Source: Cohnella zeiphila
Lineage (GTDB): Bacteria; Bacillota; Bacilli; Paenibacillales; Paenibacillaceae
Reading direction: 5' to 3'
Length of the DNA stretch: 64,000 nt
Assembly: GCF_014212055.1 (NCBI RefSeq)
Contig: NZ_JACJVO010000012.1
Coordinates: 62,001 to 126,000 of the forward strand
The position numbers and the translations under genes were made by a program. Numbering within the stretch: position 1 is the first letter of the stretch; the number at the start of each line of letters is the position of its first letter. The notes below the pieces were generated by a model. That model was not told where the DNA came from and did no database searches. It saw only the letters and a program-made list of their open reading frames with translations. Positions 17,398-26,349 of the stretch are shown piece by piece.

Positions 17398-18336
17398 TTA
17401 GGCGAGCAGCGCTTCTTCCCTTTGCCGAAAATAGTTCGCCGACTGGGTCACCAGACGCTCCAGCTTTGCCGTGTCCGGTTTGCCGTACATGGCGGGGTAC
17501 GGGTCGCCGCCCGGTCCAAGCGGCTCCGGCGTCACATAGCGGCCCTCCCGGTTAAAGCCGAGCACGTACAGCGCCATGATGATCGTATCCAGATCCATCG
17601 AGCCGTCGCCAAGCGCTCCGCGGTTGCTGTCCGCCAGATGCAGGTTCACGAGCAGGTCGCCCGCCTCCAGCAGCGCTTCGCCGATATGCGCCTCTTCCGA
17701 CTGCATATGGTAGACGTCGCCGTTGATGTGGGCGATTCCGGGATGACCGACAGCGGCGATATACGCTTTCGCTTCGGCGATCGTATGAACGATGGAAGTC
17801 TCCGCCGAGCGGATCGGCTCGATCGCCGCCCGAACGCCCGCCTCCGCGAATCGGTCCGCCACGAGGCGCAGCGTCTCCGCGCTGCGGTCGAATTCCATGT
17901 CGTCGTATTTGCCCGGACGGCCGACCGCAGCAGGCACCACCAGCAGGTAGGAGCCGCCTACAGCCGCCGTGAATTCGATCTCCCTCCGGAGATAGTCCAA
18001 CGCGGCCTGGCGGTGAACCGCCCGATTGCCGGACAGGTCGTTGTCCGCGGAAAACATGCCGCATACCCCCGCTGCCCGAATGCCGTAGGCGGCGAGCAGC
18101 TCCATCGTCTCTTGGGGCCGGTGGCCCAGATCGGGTCCGTAATGGTTGCCGTGCAGTTCGATAAAGCGAATGCCTGCCCGGTTCAGCCGCTTGGCGGTGT
18201 CCTCCAGCGATTCCATGCCGAATCCCCAGTTGCTCCAGGAGAGGTTCAGACGGGTGCGCAGCCGCTCGGGATGGTTCCGCTTCAGCTCCAGAAATGCGGA
18301 TCGGATCGTTTCGTTTTTACGCTCATAATTTTGCAT
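17398..18336 (-). CDS. Sugar phosphate isomerase/epimerase-like TIM barrel
   Basis: 312 aa of the xylose-isomerase-like TIM barrel superfamily (IolE/IolI, tagatose epimerase). Metal ligand segments are recognisable: IELHGNHYG, AAIEPIRSAETSIVHT (Glu), IAHINGDVYHM (Asp/His) and VNLHLADSNRGALGDGSMDL (His, then Asp), with a late VTPEPLG Glu. Expected to epimerise or isomerise a keto or aldose sugar using a divalent metal. Between cupin and glycosidase-like genes of the same operon. Confidence 0.85.
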   Translation of the reverse strand: MQNYERKNETIRSAFLELKRNHPERLRTRLNLSWSNWGFGMESLEDTAKRLNRAGIRFIELHGNHYGPDLGHRPQETMELLAAYGIRAAGVCGMFSADNDLSGNRAVHRQAALDYLRREIEFTAAVGGSYLLVVPAAVGRPGKYDDMEFDRSAETLRLVADRFAEAGVRAAIEPIRSAETSIVHTIAEAKAYIAAVGHPGIAHINGDVYHMQSEEAHIGEALLEAGDLLVNLHLADSNRGALGDGSMDLDTIIMALYVLGFNREGRYVTPEPLGPGGDPYPAMYGKPDTAKLERLVTQSANYFRQREEALLA

Positions 18337-18380
18337 GGCGATCGTTCATCGTCCTTTCGTTCAGGTAGGTAGGGTTCGTC

Positions 18381-19592
18381 TTAGGGCGCGGTGGATTTCG
18401 GCATCTGAGGATGGTTCGGCCCGAAATGCTTCAGCATGACGAGCGGCTCCCAGCGGCTGTCGTTCCGCACGAGGATGCCGGCTTTGGCCGCTTCTTCGGA
18501 GACGAAAAATTCGTCCGCGCTCATGGCGCCGAACCGCAGCATGCCCGCCGACTCGGCGGTAAAACCGCCGAAGCCGCCGTGTCCCTGAACGACGATGCAC
18601 CCGTATGCCGCTTCGTCGCGGACCGTAACCGTCTGCCCGGGATGGACCGTCAGCTCCTTGGCGCCGAAATAGTCGTTGCCATAGGCGATCCACTTCTCCG
18701 TATGCCGTTCGTCCGAATGAGGGCAGACAATCGGCGGCCGGAAGTAGTGCCGCTTGTAATGCGGATCGACGTTCTTTTCCCAGTCCAATAGGCTCATGAT
18801 GTAGTCGATGTCGTACTTGCGTTCCTCCGGGCAGTTCTCGACGAGAAATTCATACGGGTACACTTCGTCCGCGACGATGTTCTCATGGACCGAATTGACG
18901 TCGCTGTTCCATTGCGGCTCGTACGTCAGCACCGAGCCCGGCGCATGGACGACGCCCGGCGGCGTATACCAGCCTGTGCCGAGCTCGATCCGGTAGGCCC
19001 GCGACAGCTCCGTTATCCGATTGTCGCCGCATTCGAAGGCGAGCAGCCGTTCCCGAACCTGCTCTCGCGTGACGTCCGGATCGTAGCCGAAGTAGGTTAC
19101 CGGGAACGAGCCGAGATGCGAGTTGAGCTGAGGCGGAAAATAGTACGCTTCCGGCTTGCCCGCCCGGCCGACCAGCGCGGAGGCGGCTTCGTCGAGATGG
19201 AGATGATGGAAGAGCGGCGTACGGAAATCGAAAAACTTGGCGTACATCGGCCACATGCCGTACTGCGCATGCAGCTTGGGCCCGATCAGCGCCGCGCCGA
19301 GTTCCAGAACGGCATCGCGCAGCAGGAACGTTCGGGTTCCCTCCTCGTCGGCGGCCACGCGGCTCATGCCCTCGTCGGGCGAAGCGAGCGGCCCGTTCAT
19401 CGCCGCGATCACGGAGGAGAACCAGCGCTCCTTGATCGAGCCGCGCTTCGTGCCGAGGGCGTAATAATCGTCCGGGTGCAGCCTGAGCCGCCGTCCCGCC
19501 CGGCCGAAACGGCGCGGCACGAACACCGGCTTCAGGCGGAACACGCCTTTTCCTTTTTCGAACGTCTCCCGAATGATCGTCTGCTCCGACAT
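18381..19592 (-). CDS. Cupin-type mannose-6-phosphate isomerase-like protein
   Basis: 403 aa from the ATG at 19592 (GGAAGG 11 bases upstream). Two cupin-like metal motifs are seen: FHHLHLDE (129-135) with GKPEAYYFP (145-153), and TPPGVVHAPGSV (210-221). This pattern (H-x-H, GKPE-x-YF, PPG-x-x-HA-x-G) is that of class I phosphomannose isomerases, but the rest of the chain is unlike ManA, so the sugar is unknown. First gene of the minus-strand sugar operon. Confidence 0.72.
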   Translation of the reverse strand: MSEQTIIRETFEKGKGVFRLKPVFVPRRFGRAGRRLRLHPDDYYALGTKRGSIKERWFSSVIAAMNGPLASPDEGMSRVAADEEGTRTFLLRDAVLELGAALIGPKLHAQYGMWPMYAKFFDFRTPLFHHLHLDEAASALVGRAGKPEAYYFPPQLNSHLGSFPVTYFGYDPDVTREQVRERLLAFECGDNRITELSRAYRIELGTGWYTPPGVVHAPGSVLTYEPQWNSDVNSVHENIVADEVYPYEFLVENCPEERKYDIDYIMSLLDWEKNVDPHYKRHYFRPPIVCPHSDERHTEKWIAYGNDYFGAKELTVHPGQTVTVRDEAAYGCIVVQGHGGFGGFTAESAGMLRFGAMSADEFFVSEEAAKAGILVRNDSRWEPLVMLKHFGPNHPQMPKSTAP

Positions 19593-19766
19593 GCTCTTCA
19601 TTCCTTCCAGGACAGTTGGCTTGAATGCAACGCTTACATTCAGCATAATCGCCTTTTGTGACTAGCTGAATGGGTTATCTTGCGAAAAATCTCAGCTATC
19701 TTGCCATCCGTCCCGGCCGTCGCGTTACCTGTACATACGGCGAGGCATATGGTAAAATCGCCGTAT

Positions 19767-19780
19767 AGAAACCGCTTACA
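19767..19780. promoter_or_regulatory. Candidate cre (CcpA) site
   Basis: AGAAACCGCTTACA matches the Bacillus cre consensus TGWAANCGNTNWCA at 13 of 14 positions. It lies in the 279-base divergent region between the sugar operon (start 19592) and the AraC gene (start 19872), just downstream of a possible TGTACA/TAAAAT promoter (19730-19758) reading towards the AraC gene. Would put this locus under glucose repression. Confidence 0.6.
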
Positions 19781-19871
19781 ACTATTTCCCTGCCGGCGGC
19801 GCTGCCGCTCGGCAACCCCGAAACTTTCCGTCCCGCAACCTACAAACGGCTAGCGAGGTGGCCCAGTTCCG

Positions 19872-20726
19872 ATGGTGCAAATTCAATTTCCGCGCACGGA
19901 GAAGGCGATCTTCCGCGACGACCGGCTGCCATTGCTTTATTACGCCGGACAGATCAGCAACGAACCCGACTGGATTTTTCCGAGCCACGCCCATGACGAT
20001 TTGAGCGAGATCATTTACATCAGCGAAGGGGAAGGCAGCTTCCGAATCGGCGACGATCACTATATCGCCGGCAAGGGCGATCTGTTGATTTATAACCGGG
20101 GCGTCGTTCACGAGGAAAGGTCCAATCCCGAGAAACCGCTCGTCACCTATTTTTGCGGCGTCGGCGACTTGGCTTTGCACGGCGTGGAGGAAGGCTGCAT
20201 TCTGCCGGCAGGCGCTTGTCCCGTCATTCAAACGGGGCAGTACAGCAAGCAGGCGGAGAGTCTGATCTCCAATATTTTCGAGGAAGTGAATTCGCAGGTG
20301 CTCGGATTCGAGCATGTATGCCGGCACGGCTTGATCTCGCTGCTCATTCTGATCATTCGCATCACGAACAGCGGAGGCGGCGGATCGGTCGCGCCGAAGC
20401 CCGGCTCGATCGGCCTGCGGATCAAGGAATATATCGACAAGAACTATACGCGCGACATCCCGTTAAGCGAGATTGCCAATCAGCTTTATATCAGCCCTCA
20501 TTATCTCTCGCATATCTTCAAGGAAGAGACCGGCTATTCCCCGATCAGCTACATGATCCGGCGGCGCATCGGCGAAGCCAAGCGGCTGCTGTTGACCACC
20601 GGGCTGTCGGTTCAGGAAATATCCCGCGAGGTCGGCTACGAGAACTCCAATTATTTCAGCATGGTGTTCAAAAAAATCGCCGGCGAGTCGCCCAGCCGCT
20701 TCCGCAAGAAAGCGATACCCGGCTGA
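19872..20726 (+). CDS. AraC family transcriptional regulator with cupin sensor domain
   Basis: 284 aa. Residues about 30-110 form an AraC-type cupin arm (SHAHDDLSEIIYISEGEGSF in shortened view, then GDLLIYNRGVVHEE). The C-terminus has two HTH motifs: IPLSEIANQLYISPHYLSHIF and VQEISREVGYENSNYFSMVFKK, ending in the PSRFRKK signature. Divergent from the cupin/epimerase/glycosidase/ABC operon, so very likely its activator, with a sugar ligand. Confidence 0.92.
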   Translation: MVQIQFPRTEKAIFRDDRLPLLYYAGQISNEPDWIFPSHAHDDLSEIIYISEGEGSFRIGDDHYIAGKGDLLIYNRGVVHEERSNPEKPLVTYFCGVGDLALHGVEEGCILPAGACPVIQTGQYSKQAESLISNIFEEVNSQVLGFEHVCRHGLISLLILIIRITNSGGGGSVAPKPGSIGLRIKEYIDKNYTRDIPLSEIANQLYISPHYLSHIFKEETGYSPISYMIRRRIGEAKRLLLTTGLSVQEISREVGYENSNYFSMVFKKIAGESPSRFRKKAIPG

Positions 20727-20775
20727 GGCGGCCCAAGCTATCCATTACTCTCCATTCATCTATAACAAAAGGGAA

Positions 20776-20835
20776 TTGACGCGACAATGGAAACGTTTTA
20801 TAATAAACCGTGAAATGAAATTGAATCGATTCAAT
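20776..20835 (+). promoter_or_regulatory. lacI-type gene promoter with perfect 16-bp operator
   Basis: TTGACG (20776-20781), 17-base spacer, TATAAT (20799-20804). Nine bases beyond the expected start, ATTGAATCGATTCAAT (20820-20835) is a perfect palindrome with the central CG typical of LacI/GalR operators. An identical copy precedes the downstream binding-protein gene. TGGAAACGTTTTAT across the -10 is a partial cre match. Confidence 0.85.
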
Positions 20836-20879
20836 AATAAAACATGAGTAATGCCGCAAGCCGAATCGGGGTGCAAGGA

Positions 20880-21908
20880 ATGGGGAAAGGGAAAGTTACG
20901 ATTAAGGACGTGGCCAAGGTGGCCGGGGTTTCGACCGGCACGGTATCGTATGCCTTGGCCGGAGATCCGAGGATTAACGAGAAGACTCGTAAACTTGTAG
21001 AGGAGGCGGCGCATAAGCTTAATTATATTCCGAACGAAGTCGGTCGCAGCTTGAGATCCAGGAAAACGGAAACGATCGCATTCGTCATTCCGAATACGTC
21101 GAGCCACGTTTTTTCGCATCCCTATTTTCTAAAGCTGCTGGAAGGCATCACCGAAGTGTTGGAGGAGTATAGCTACAACCTGCAGATTTCCACGACTCCA
21201 TCGGAGAAGGAAGAGGCCAAGGCTTATGACAAAATTTTAAGAAGCAACAGAGTAGACGGCATCATCCTGTCTTCTGCTTCGCTGAAGGATCGCAATATTT
21301 TGCGTATGGTCGAATCCGGCTTTCCGGTCGTGTACTTGGGCAAATGGCATCACGAAGAAGTGCTGACCGTCGAACGGGACGATTTCAGAGGCGCATACGA
21401 GGCGGCCAGCCATTTGGCGGGTCTGGGAAGAAGAAGAATCGTTCACATTTCCGGACCGCTCGATCATCAGGAGAGCGTAGATCGTCTGGAAGGCTACAAG
21501 CAGGCTTTGTCGGATCATCAGATTTTGTATGATGCTTCGCTTGTCGTCGAGAAGGATTTCTCCCGCGAAGCGGGTGCCGCCGCGGTCGAGGAGTTAAGAG
21601 CGGCGAACGTTCGGTACGACGGCATCTTTGCAGGGAACGATCTGATGGCCATCGGCGCCTTGAAGCAGCTGAAGAGAATGAACATCGCGGTGCCGGAGGA
21701 AGTGTCCGTCGTCGGCTTCGACGATATCGACATGGCCGATGCCGTCACTCCCGAACTGACGACCGTTCATCAGCCGATGCGCGAAATCGGCCGGATGGCG
21801 GCGGAGAAGCTGCTGGCGGTGCTTCAAGACAGGGAGGTGCCGGAGAAGCGCAGCATCGTCTCCACGCGGCTGATTATCCGCGAATCTTGCGGAGGACAAC
21901 CGCAATAA
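20880..21908 (+). CDS. LacI family transcriptional regulator
   Basis: 342 aa from ATG 20880. HTH: VTIKDVAKVAGVSTGTVSYAL, hinge region LNYIPNEVGRSLRSRKT, then a periplasmic-binding-protein-like ligand domain (IAFVIPNTSSHVFSHPYF, DGIILSSAS, IVHISGP, DGIFAGNDLMAIGALK, VSVVGFDDIDMADAVTPELT). GGGGTG upstream supports 20880; the ATG at 20844 has no binding site but is in frame. First gene of the sugar locus reading to 26345; autorepression via 20820-20835. Confidence 0.93.
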   Translation: MGKGKVTIKDVAKVAGVSTGTVSYALAGDPRINEKTRKLVEEAAHKLNYIPNEVGRSLRSRKTETIAFVIPNTSSHVFSHPYFLKLLEGITEVLEEYSYNLQISTTPSEKEEAKAYDKILRSNRVDGIILSSASLKDRNILRMVESGFPVVYLGKWHHEEVLTVERDDFRGAYEAASHLAGLGRRRIVHISGPLDHQESVDRLEGYKQALSDHQILYDASLVVEKDFSREAGAAAVEELRAANVRYDGIFAGNDLMAIGALKQLKRMNIAVPEEVSVVGFDDIDMADAVTPELTTVHQPMREIGRMAAEKLLAVLQDREVPEKRSIVSTRLIIRESCGGQPQ

Positions 21909-21924
21909 ATTTTTTTGCCCAAAA

Positions 21925-21940
21925 ATTGAATCGATTCAAT
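21925..21940. promoter_or_regulatory. Second perfect LacI operator
   Basis: ATTGAATCGATTCAAT, identical to 20820-20835, placed in the 50-base gap between the lacI-type gene and the binding-protein gene, directly before AAAGGGAGG. Could form a repression loop with the first copy about 1.1 kb away, or block transcription entering the transporter genes. Confidence 0.85.
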
Positions 21941-21958
21941 AAAGGGAGGATTGCACAA

Positions 21959-23284
21959 ATGGCAAGCAAACCTTGGATCGCAACATCCGCTTCGCTTCTG
22001 GCCGCGTCATTGCTGCTGGCGGCATGCGGCGGGAACGGCCAGAACGATCAGAACAGCCAGAGCGCCAATTCGTCGCAGTCGCAGGCGCCATCCGGCAAAT
22101 CCGATGACGGCAAGGCTGTTCGCCTGACGTTCTGGAACGGGTTTACCGGCCCGGACCGTCCGGGCTACGAGAATCTGGTCAAGCAGTTCAATGACACGCA
22201 TCCGAACATTCAGGTAACGATGGACGTTTCTCCGTGGGATACGCTGCTGGCTAAACTGCCGACCTCGCTGGCGACCGGCCAAGGGCCGGATATCGCTGCG
22301 TTCGATTCGTCGCTCATTACCAAGTACGCCAAGTCCCAGTTGATCCTGCCGCTGGACGATCTGTACGGGAACGGAATCGATCCCGGCATATTCCCGCAAC
22401 CGTTGGCGAACGTGATGAAGTATGAGGGCAAGTTCTTTGGGGTGCCGGCGAACAATGCCACACTGCTGCTTTACTATAATAAAGATTTGTTCAAGGCGGC
22501 GGGTCTCGATCCGGAGAAGCCGCCTGCCACTTGGGACGAATGGATCGACGCTATCGAGAAGACGACGAAGTCGGACGGCAGCGACAAGCAGTACGGCATC
22601 GCGCTGGCCGATCATGCGACGATCGCGATGTGGCCGATCCTGGTATGGGGCAACGGCGGCGACTTCGTCTCGACGGATGGCAAGACCGCCACGATGACCG
22701 ATCCGAAGACGGTGGAGGCGATCAAGAGATGGTCCGATCTGGTGGTCGGCAAAGGCGCCTCGCCAACCAACCTGACCGGGGCCGAAGCCGACAAGCTGTT
22801 CCAATCCGGCAAGGCGGCGATGGAGATGAACGGGCCATGGGCGACGGCAGGCTATACGGACGCGGGACTCAACTATGATGTGGCGCCGATTCCGGCGGGA
22901 CCCGCGGGCGAAGTCACTTTGGCCAGCTCGGCGGTGCTTGTCGCCGGCAAAAACACGAAGCACATCGACGCGGTCCGCGAGTTTATGCAGTACTGGGTTA
23001 GCAAGGATGCCCAAGCGCAATTGTCCGGCGAGACCGGATTCCCGCCGGTGCGAACCGATCTGGGCGATGACGAGAGGCTGAAGCAGAATCCGTTCGTGCC
23101 GAAATTCGCGGCCGAATCCAACAATGCCAAGTACTATCTGCCCGGATTGGAGCAGTACGACAAAATCGATGCCGACGTCATCATCCCGGCCATTCAGGCG
23201 ATTACCAACCAAAAATCGTCGGCGGAGGATGCGCTGGCTCAAGCCAACAAGCAGCTGCAGGACATTTTGGACGGTAATGATTAA
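21959..23284 (+). CDS. Carbohydrate ABC transporter substrate-binding lipoprotein
   Basis: 441 aa. Signal peptide with lipobox LLAAC (Cys23), Q/S-rich linker, then a family-1 solute-binding fold: LTFWNGFTGPDRPGYENLVKQF (beginning), GQGPDIAAFDSS, VPANNATLLLYYNKDLFKAAG, FQSGKAAMEMNGPWATAGY. AAGGGAGG precedes the ATG at 21959. Followed by two permease genes and a GH1-like glycosidase gene; the sugar is probably a beta-linked disaccharide or glycoside (inference). Confidence 0.93.
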   Translation: MASKPWIATSASLLAASLLLAACGGNGQNDQNSQSANSSQSQAPSGKSDDGKAVRLTFWNGFTGPDRPGYENLVKQFNDTHPNIQVTMDVSPWDTLLAKLPTSLATGQGPDIAAFDSSLITKYAKSQLILPLDDLYGNGIDPGIFPQPLANVMKYEGKFFGVPANNATLLLYYNKDLFKAAGLDPEKPPATWDEWIDAIEKTTKSDGSDKQYGIALADHATIAMWPILVWGNGGDFVSTDGKTATMTDPKTVEAIKRWSDLVVGKGASPTNLTGAEADKLFQSGKAAMEMNGPWATAGYTDAGLNYDVAPIPAGPAGEVTLASSAVLVAGKNTKHIDAVREFMQYWVSKDAQAQLSGETGFPPVRTDLGDDERLKQNPFVPKFAAESNNAKYYLPGLEQYDKIDADVIIPAIQAITNQKSSAEDALAQANKQLQDILDGND

Positions 23285-23341
23285 CAGCCGAATGATTGCA
23301 GGAAGGGGCGGGCGTTACAGTCCTGCCCCAAGGAGGTTAAC

Positions 23342-24238
23342 ATGAATATCGTTCAAGGACGGTTCTCACCCAGCCGCAAGCAGAAGCGGGCGGCCTTCTT
23401 TTTTCTGTTGCCGTCGATGGTCATCTTGATTTTGTTCGTGTTCTGGCCGATTCTTAATTCTCTCTGGCTCAGCTTCCATCACTGGAGCCTATTGGATGCG
23501 ACTCATCCCTACGTCGGACTCGACAATTATCGCAAGCTGGTCCATGACGGCCGTTTCTGGAACGCGGCAGACAAGACGCTTTATTTTACGCTCGGCTCCG
23601 TTCCGCTCGGTATCGTTCTGTCGCTTGGACTTGCGCTTCTCGCCAATGAGCCGCTAAGAGGAATGGGGGCTTTCAAGGCGGTTTATTTCTTGCCGGTTCT
23701 GACGTCGTTCGCCATCATCTCGATCATTTGGAGCTTCCTGCTGGATCCCGATATCGGCCTGCTCTCCTATTGGTTCAAGGAGCTTGGCCTTCCGTCGAAC
23801 GATTGGCTGCGAAGCACGACATGGGCGATGCCGGCGGTCATCATGGTGGCGATCTGGAAAAACGTCGGCTTCAATATGGTCATTCTGCTGGCGGGGCTGC
23901 AATCCATCTCGCCTTCCCTCTACGAAGCGGCGAGAATGGACGGAGCCGGCCCGCTGCAGCGATTCTGGCGAATTACGCTGCCATCCTTGCGCCAGACGCT
24001 GCTGTTCGTCGTCATTATCTCGGTCATCGGTTCTTTCCAAGTATTCGATCAGGTATACGTCATGACGCGCGGAGGGCCGCTGAACAGCACGGAGACGATT
24101 GTGTACTACATCTACCACCAAGGCTTCGAGCTGTTGGACATGGGCTATGCGTCCGCGATCGCCTGGATGCTGTTTGTCGTCGTGCTGCTCATTACGCTGC
24201 TGCAGCTTAAGCTGTTCCGCTTCAACGATATCGATTAG
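23342..24238 (+). CDS. Carbohydrate ABC transporter permease (MalF-like)
   Basis: 298 aa. Starts with a basic segment (PSRKQKRAAFFFLLPSMVIL) leading into TM1; six helices. EAA loop: YEAARMDGAGPLQRFWRITLP. AAGGAGG 5 bases before ATG. Pairs with the next gene's product; no ATPase gene in the locus, so a shared MsmX-like ATPase is expected. Confidence 0.94.
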   Translation: MNIVQGRFSPSRKQKRAAFFFLLPSMVILILFVFWPILNSLWLSFHHWSLLDATHPYVGLDNYRKLVHDGRFWNAADKTLYFTLGSVPLGIVLSLGLALLANEPLRGMGAFKAVYFLPVLTSFAIISIIWSFLLDPDIGLLSYWFKELGLPSNDWLRSTTWAMPAVIMVAIWKNVGFNMVILLAGLQSISPSLYEAARMDGAGPLQRFWRITLPSLRQTLLFVVIISVIGSFQVFDQVYVMTRGGPLNSTETIVYYIYHQGFELLDMGYASAIAWMLFVVVLLITLLQLKLFRFNDID

Positions 24239-24252
24239 GAGGGGCTAAGGTC

Positions 24253-25074
24253 ATGAAGGTAACCCCATGGCGAAGCGTTCAGTACCTGCTCCTGGTCGTG
24301 GCGGGGGTGGCGATCGCGTTTCCTTTCGCTTGGATGCTGATGACTTCATTGAAGCCGGAGAGCGAAATCGTGCGCTTTCCGCCAACCTTTTTTCCATCGA
24401 CCTGGACGTTCGCCTCTTATCTCGACGTGTGGAATCGAATTCCGTTTTTGCTGTTTTTTAAAAACAGTGTTTTATTCTCCTGCGGCGTGACGCTGATTTC
24501 GCTTTTTTTCGATTCGATGGCCGCCTACGCATTTGCCCGGCTGCAGTTCCGCGGACGCCATTCGCTCTTCGTGCTGGTGCTCATCGCGCTGATGATTCCG
24601 ATTCAGGTGACCATGATCCCGCTGTTTATCATGCTGAACGATTGGGGCTGGATCAACACCTACGCCGCGCTGATCGTGCCGCGAGCGACGAATGCTTTCG
24701 GAATCTTCATGCTGCGGCAATTTTTCGTCGGCTTGCCTAGGGAGTTGGACGAAGCCGCCCGCATGGACGGCTGCTCCGAATTCCGGCTGTACGCGCAAAT
24801 CATTCTACCGCTGGCCAAGCCCGCGCTCGCGAGTTTGGCGGTCTTCCACCTCATGTACAACTGGAACGATCTGCTGTGGCCGTTTATTATCACGAATTCG
24901 CAAGGGATGCGGACACTCCCGGCGGGACTGGCGCTCTTCATGGGCCAGCACGTCGTCGAGTACGGCATCTTGACTGCGGGCGCTGCGATCGCGACCGCTC
25001 CGTTGGTCATCGCTTTCGTGTTTGCGCAAAAGTATTTCGTGCAGGGCGTGGCCTTCACAGGGCTTAAGGAGTAA
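24253..25074 (+). CDS. Carbohydrate ABC transporter permease (MalG-like)
   Basis: 273 aa. N-terminal helix YLLLVVAGVAIAFPFAWML, then MTSLKPESEI typical of MalG-type permeases, EAA loop DEAARMDGCSEFRLYAQIILP, C-terminus KYFVQGVAFTGLKE. AGGAGGGG lies 8 bases before the ATG. Operon partner of the preceding permease. Confidence 0.94.
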   Translation: MKVTPWRSVQYLLLVVAGVAIAFPFAWMLMTSLKPESEIVRFPPTFFPSTWTFASYLDVWNRIPFLLFFKNSVLFSCGVTLISLFFDSMAAYAFARLQFRGRHSLFVLVLIALMIPIQVTMIPLFIMLNDWGWINTYAALIVPRATNAFGIFMLRQFFVGLPRELDEAARMDGCSEFRLYAQIILPLAKPALASLAVFHLMYNWNDLLWPFIITNSQGMRTLPAGLALFMGQHVVEYGILTAGAAIATAPLVIAFVFAQKYFVQGVAFTGLKE

Positions 25075-25094
25075 GGAGACGAGAGGAGACAACT

Positions 25095-26345
25095 ATGCCT
25101 AACCGCAATCGATGGATCTGGGCGGTCGGGATCGAAGATACGTTTATCGGTCAGACCGCTCGCGGCGAAAGGCCGCTTGACGAATATGAATTGATTCAGC
25201 ACTATCGCTTCTGGCGCGAAGATCTGGATCGCGTTCGCGATTCGGGCGCGGCCATGATCCGCTATGGAATCCCCTGGTATCGCGTGGAGCCGGAAGACGG
25301 CGTCTACGATTGGTCGTGGACCGATCAGGTGATGGCCTATTTCGAAAGCCACCCGGAGCTGCGACCGATCGTCGATCTGATGCATTACGGTACGCCTCTG
25401 TGGCTGAAGAACGAATTCATGAACGCCCGTTACCCCGAGTTGGTGGCCCGTTACGCGGCGGCGTTCGCCGCAAGATATGCGCATATCGTCCCATTCTACA
25501 CCCCTTTGAACGAACCCTGGATCAATGCGGAGTGGTGCGGCTGGAGCGGCGTCTGGCCCCCTTACCTGCAAGGCCGTCTCGGCTTCGCGCTGATGATGAA
25601 CCAGTTATGCAAGGGCATCGTTCGAACCGTTCAGGCGCTGAAGCGGGCGCAGCCGGAATCGGTCATGGTACATGTCGAAGCGTCCAAAAAGTTCGTGCCG
25701 AGCGCACCTGCATGCGAAAAAGAAGCGGCGTTCTGGAACGAACTGAGGTACGTTATGTGGGAGCTCGTTCAAGGCCGCATCTCCGCGGGGCATCCTTTAT
25801 ACGAATGGGCATTGAATCATCATATCCATGAATCGGATTTGGAATGGTATCGCGACAACCGGATCGAGCCGGATATCATAGGCGTAAACTACTATCCGCA
25901 GTTTTCCGTGAATTCGATAGACGAAAGTGTAATCTTAAAGGAGCAAATTCCCGCTCCCGTGCCGGGAACGGCTGAAGATATGAAGCATATCGTTCATGAT
26001 TTGTATCGGCGGTACGGCAAGCCGATCATGATCACGGAGACGAGCTACAACGGAACCGTGGCGGAACGCGTTGATTGGCTGAACGAGGTGATCCAAGCTT
26101 CCGAGGAACTTGTAAGGGAAGGCGTGGAACTATACGGAGTGACGTGGTTCCCGTTTTTCGATATGGCCGATTGGCCGTACCGCACGAACGGTCTGCCCCG
26201 TCGGGACAACATGGCCACGTTCGGCCTATATACGTTGGAGGAACAAGAGGACGGAACGCTGCTGCGGGTGAAGAACGCCGCCGCTGAACGATTCGAAGCT
26301 GCGGCGAGGCAGTCGTCGTCTGGCGAGGGAACGCGGACATCATGA
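25095..26345 (+). CDS. Glycoside hydrolase family 1-like protein
   Basis: 416 aa clan GH-A TIM barrel. The acid/base motif is FYTPLNEPWI (Glu140) and the nucleophile is most likely Glu315 in IMITETSYNG; true GH1 enzymes have TFNEP and ITENG, and are about 450-480 aa. EPDIIGVNYYPQF is the GH1 beta6 signature. No signal peptide, so it acts on imported sugar in the cytoplasm. Last gene of the LacI-controlled locus, 20 bases after the permease. Probably a beta-glycosidase of a divergent subfamily. Confidence 0.82.
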   Translation: MPNRNRWIWAVGIEDTFIGQTARGERPLDEYELIQHYRFWREDLDRVRDSGAAMIRYGIPWYRVEPEDGVYDWSWTDQVMAYFESHPELRPIVDLMHYGTPLWLKNEFMNARYPELVARYAAAFAARYAHIVPFYTPLNEPWINAEWCGWSGVWPPYLQGRLGFALMMNQLCKGIVRTVQALKRAQPESVMVHVEASKKFVPSAPACEKEAAFWNELRYVMWELVQGRISAGHPLYEWALNHHIHESDLEWYRDNRIEPDIIGVNYYPQFSVNSIDESVILKEQIPAPVPGTAEDMKHIVHDLYRRYGKPIMITETSYNGTVAERVDWLNEVIQASEELVREGVELYGVTWFPFFDMADWPYRTNGLPRRDNMATFGLYTLEEQEDGTLLRVKNAAAERFEAAARQSSSGEGTRTS

Positions 26346-26349
26346 AATA

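Noticed and set aside
15511..18372. A 953-codon open frame on the plus strand
   Set aside because: It is antisense to the glycosidase-like and epimerase genes, which have clear family motifs and ribosome binding sites; its own product is Arg/Gln-rich without any motif, as expected for a GC-rich antisense frame.
19617..19636. Second cre-like sequence before the minus-strand sugar operon
   Set aside because: TGTAAGCGTTGCAT on the minus strand matches only the first ten positions; one base too short on the other side.
20791..20804. cre-like TGGAAACGTTTTAT at the lacI-type promoter
   Set aside because: The left half fits the consensus but the last two positions fail, and it coincides with the -10 element, so it was not listed as a site.
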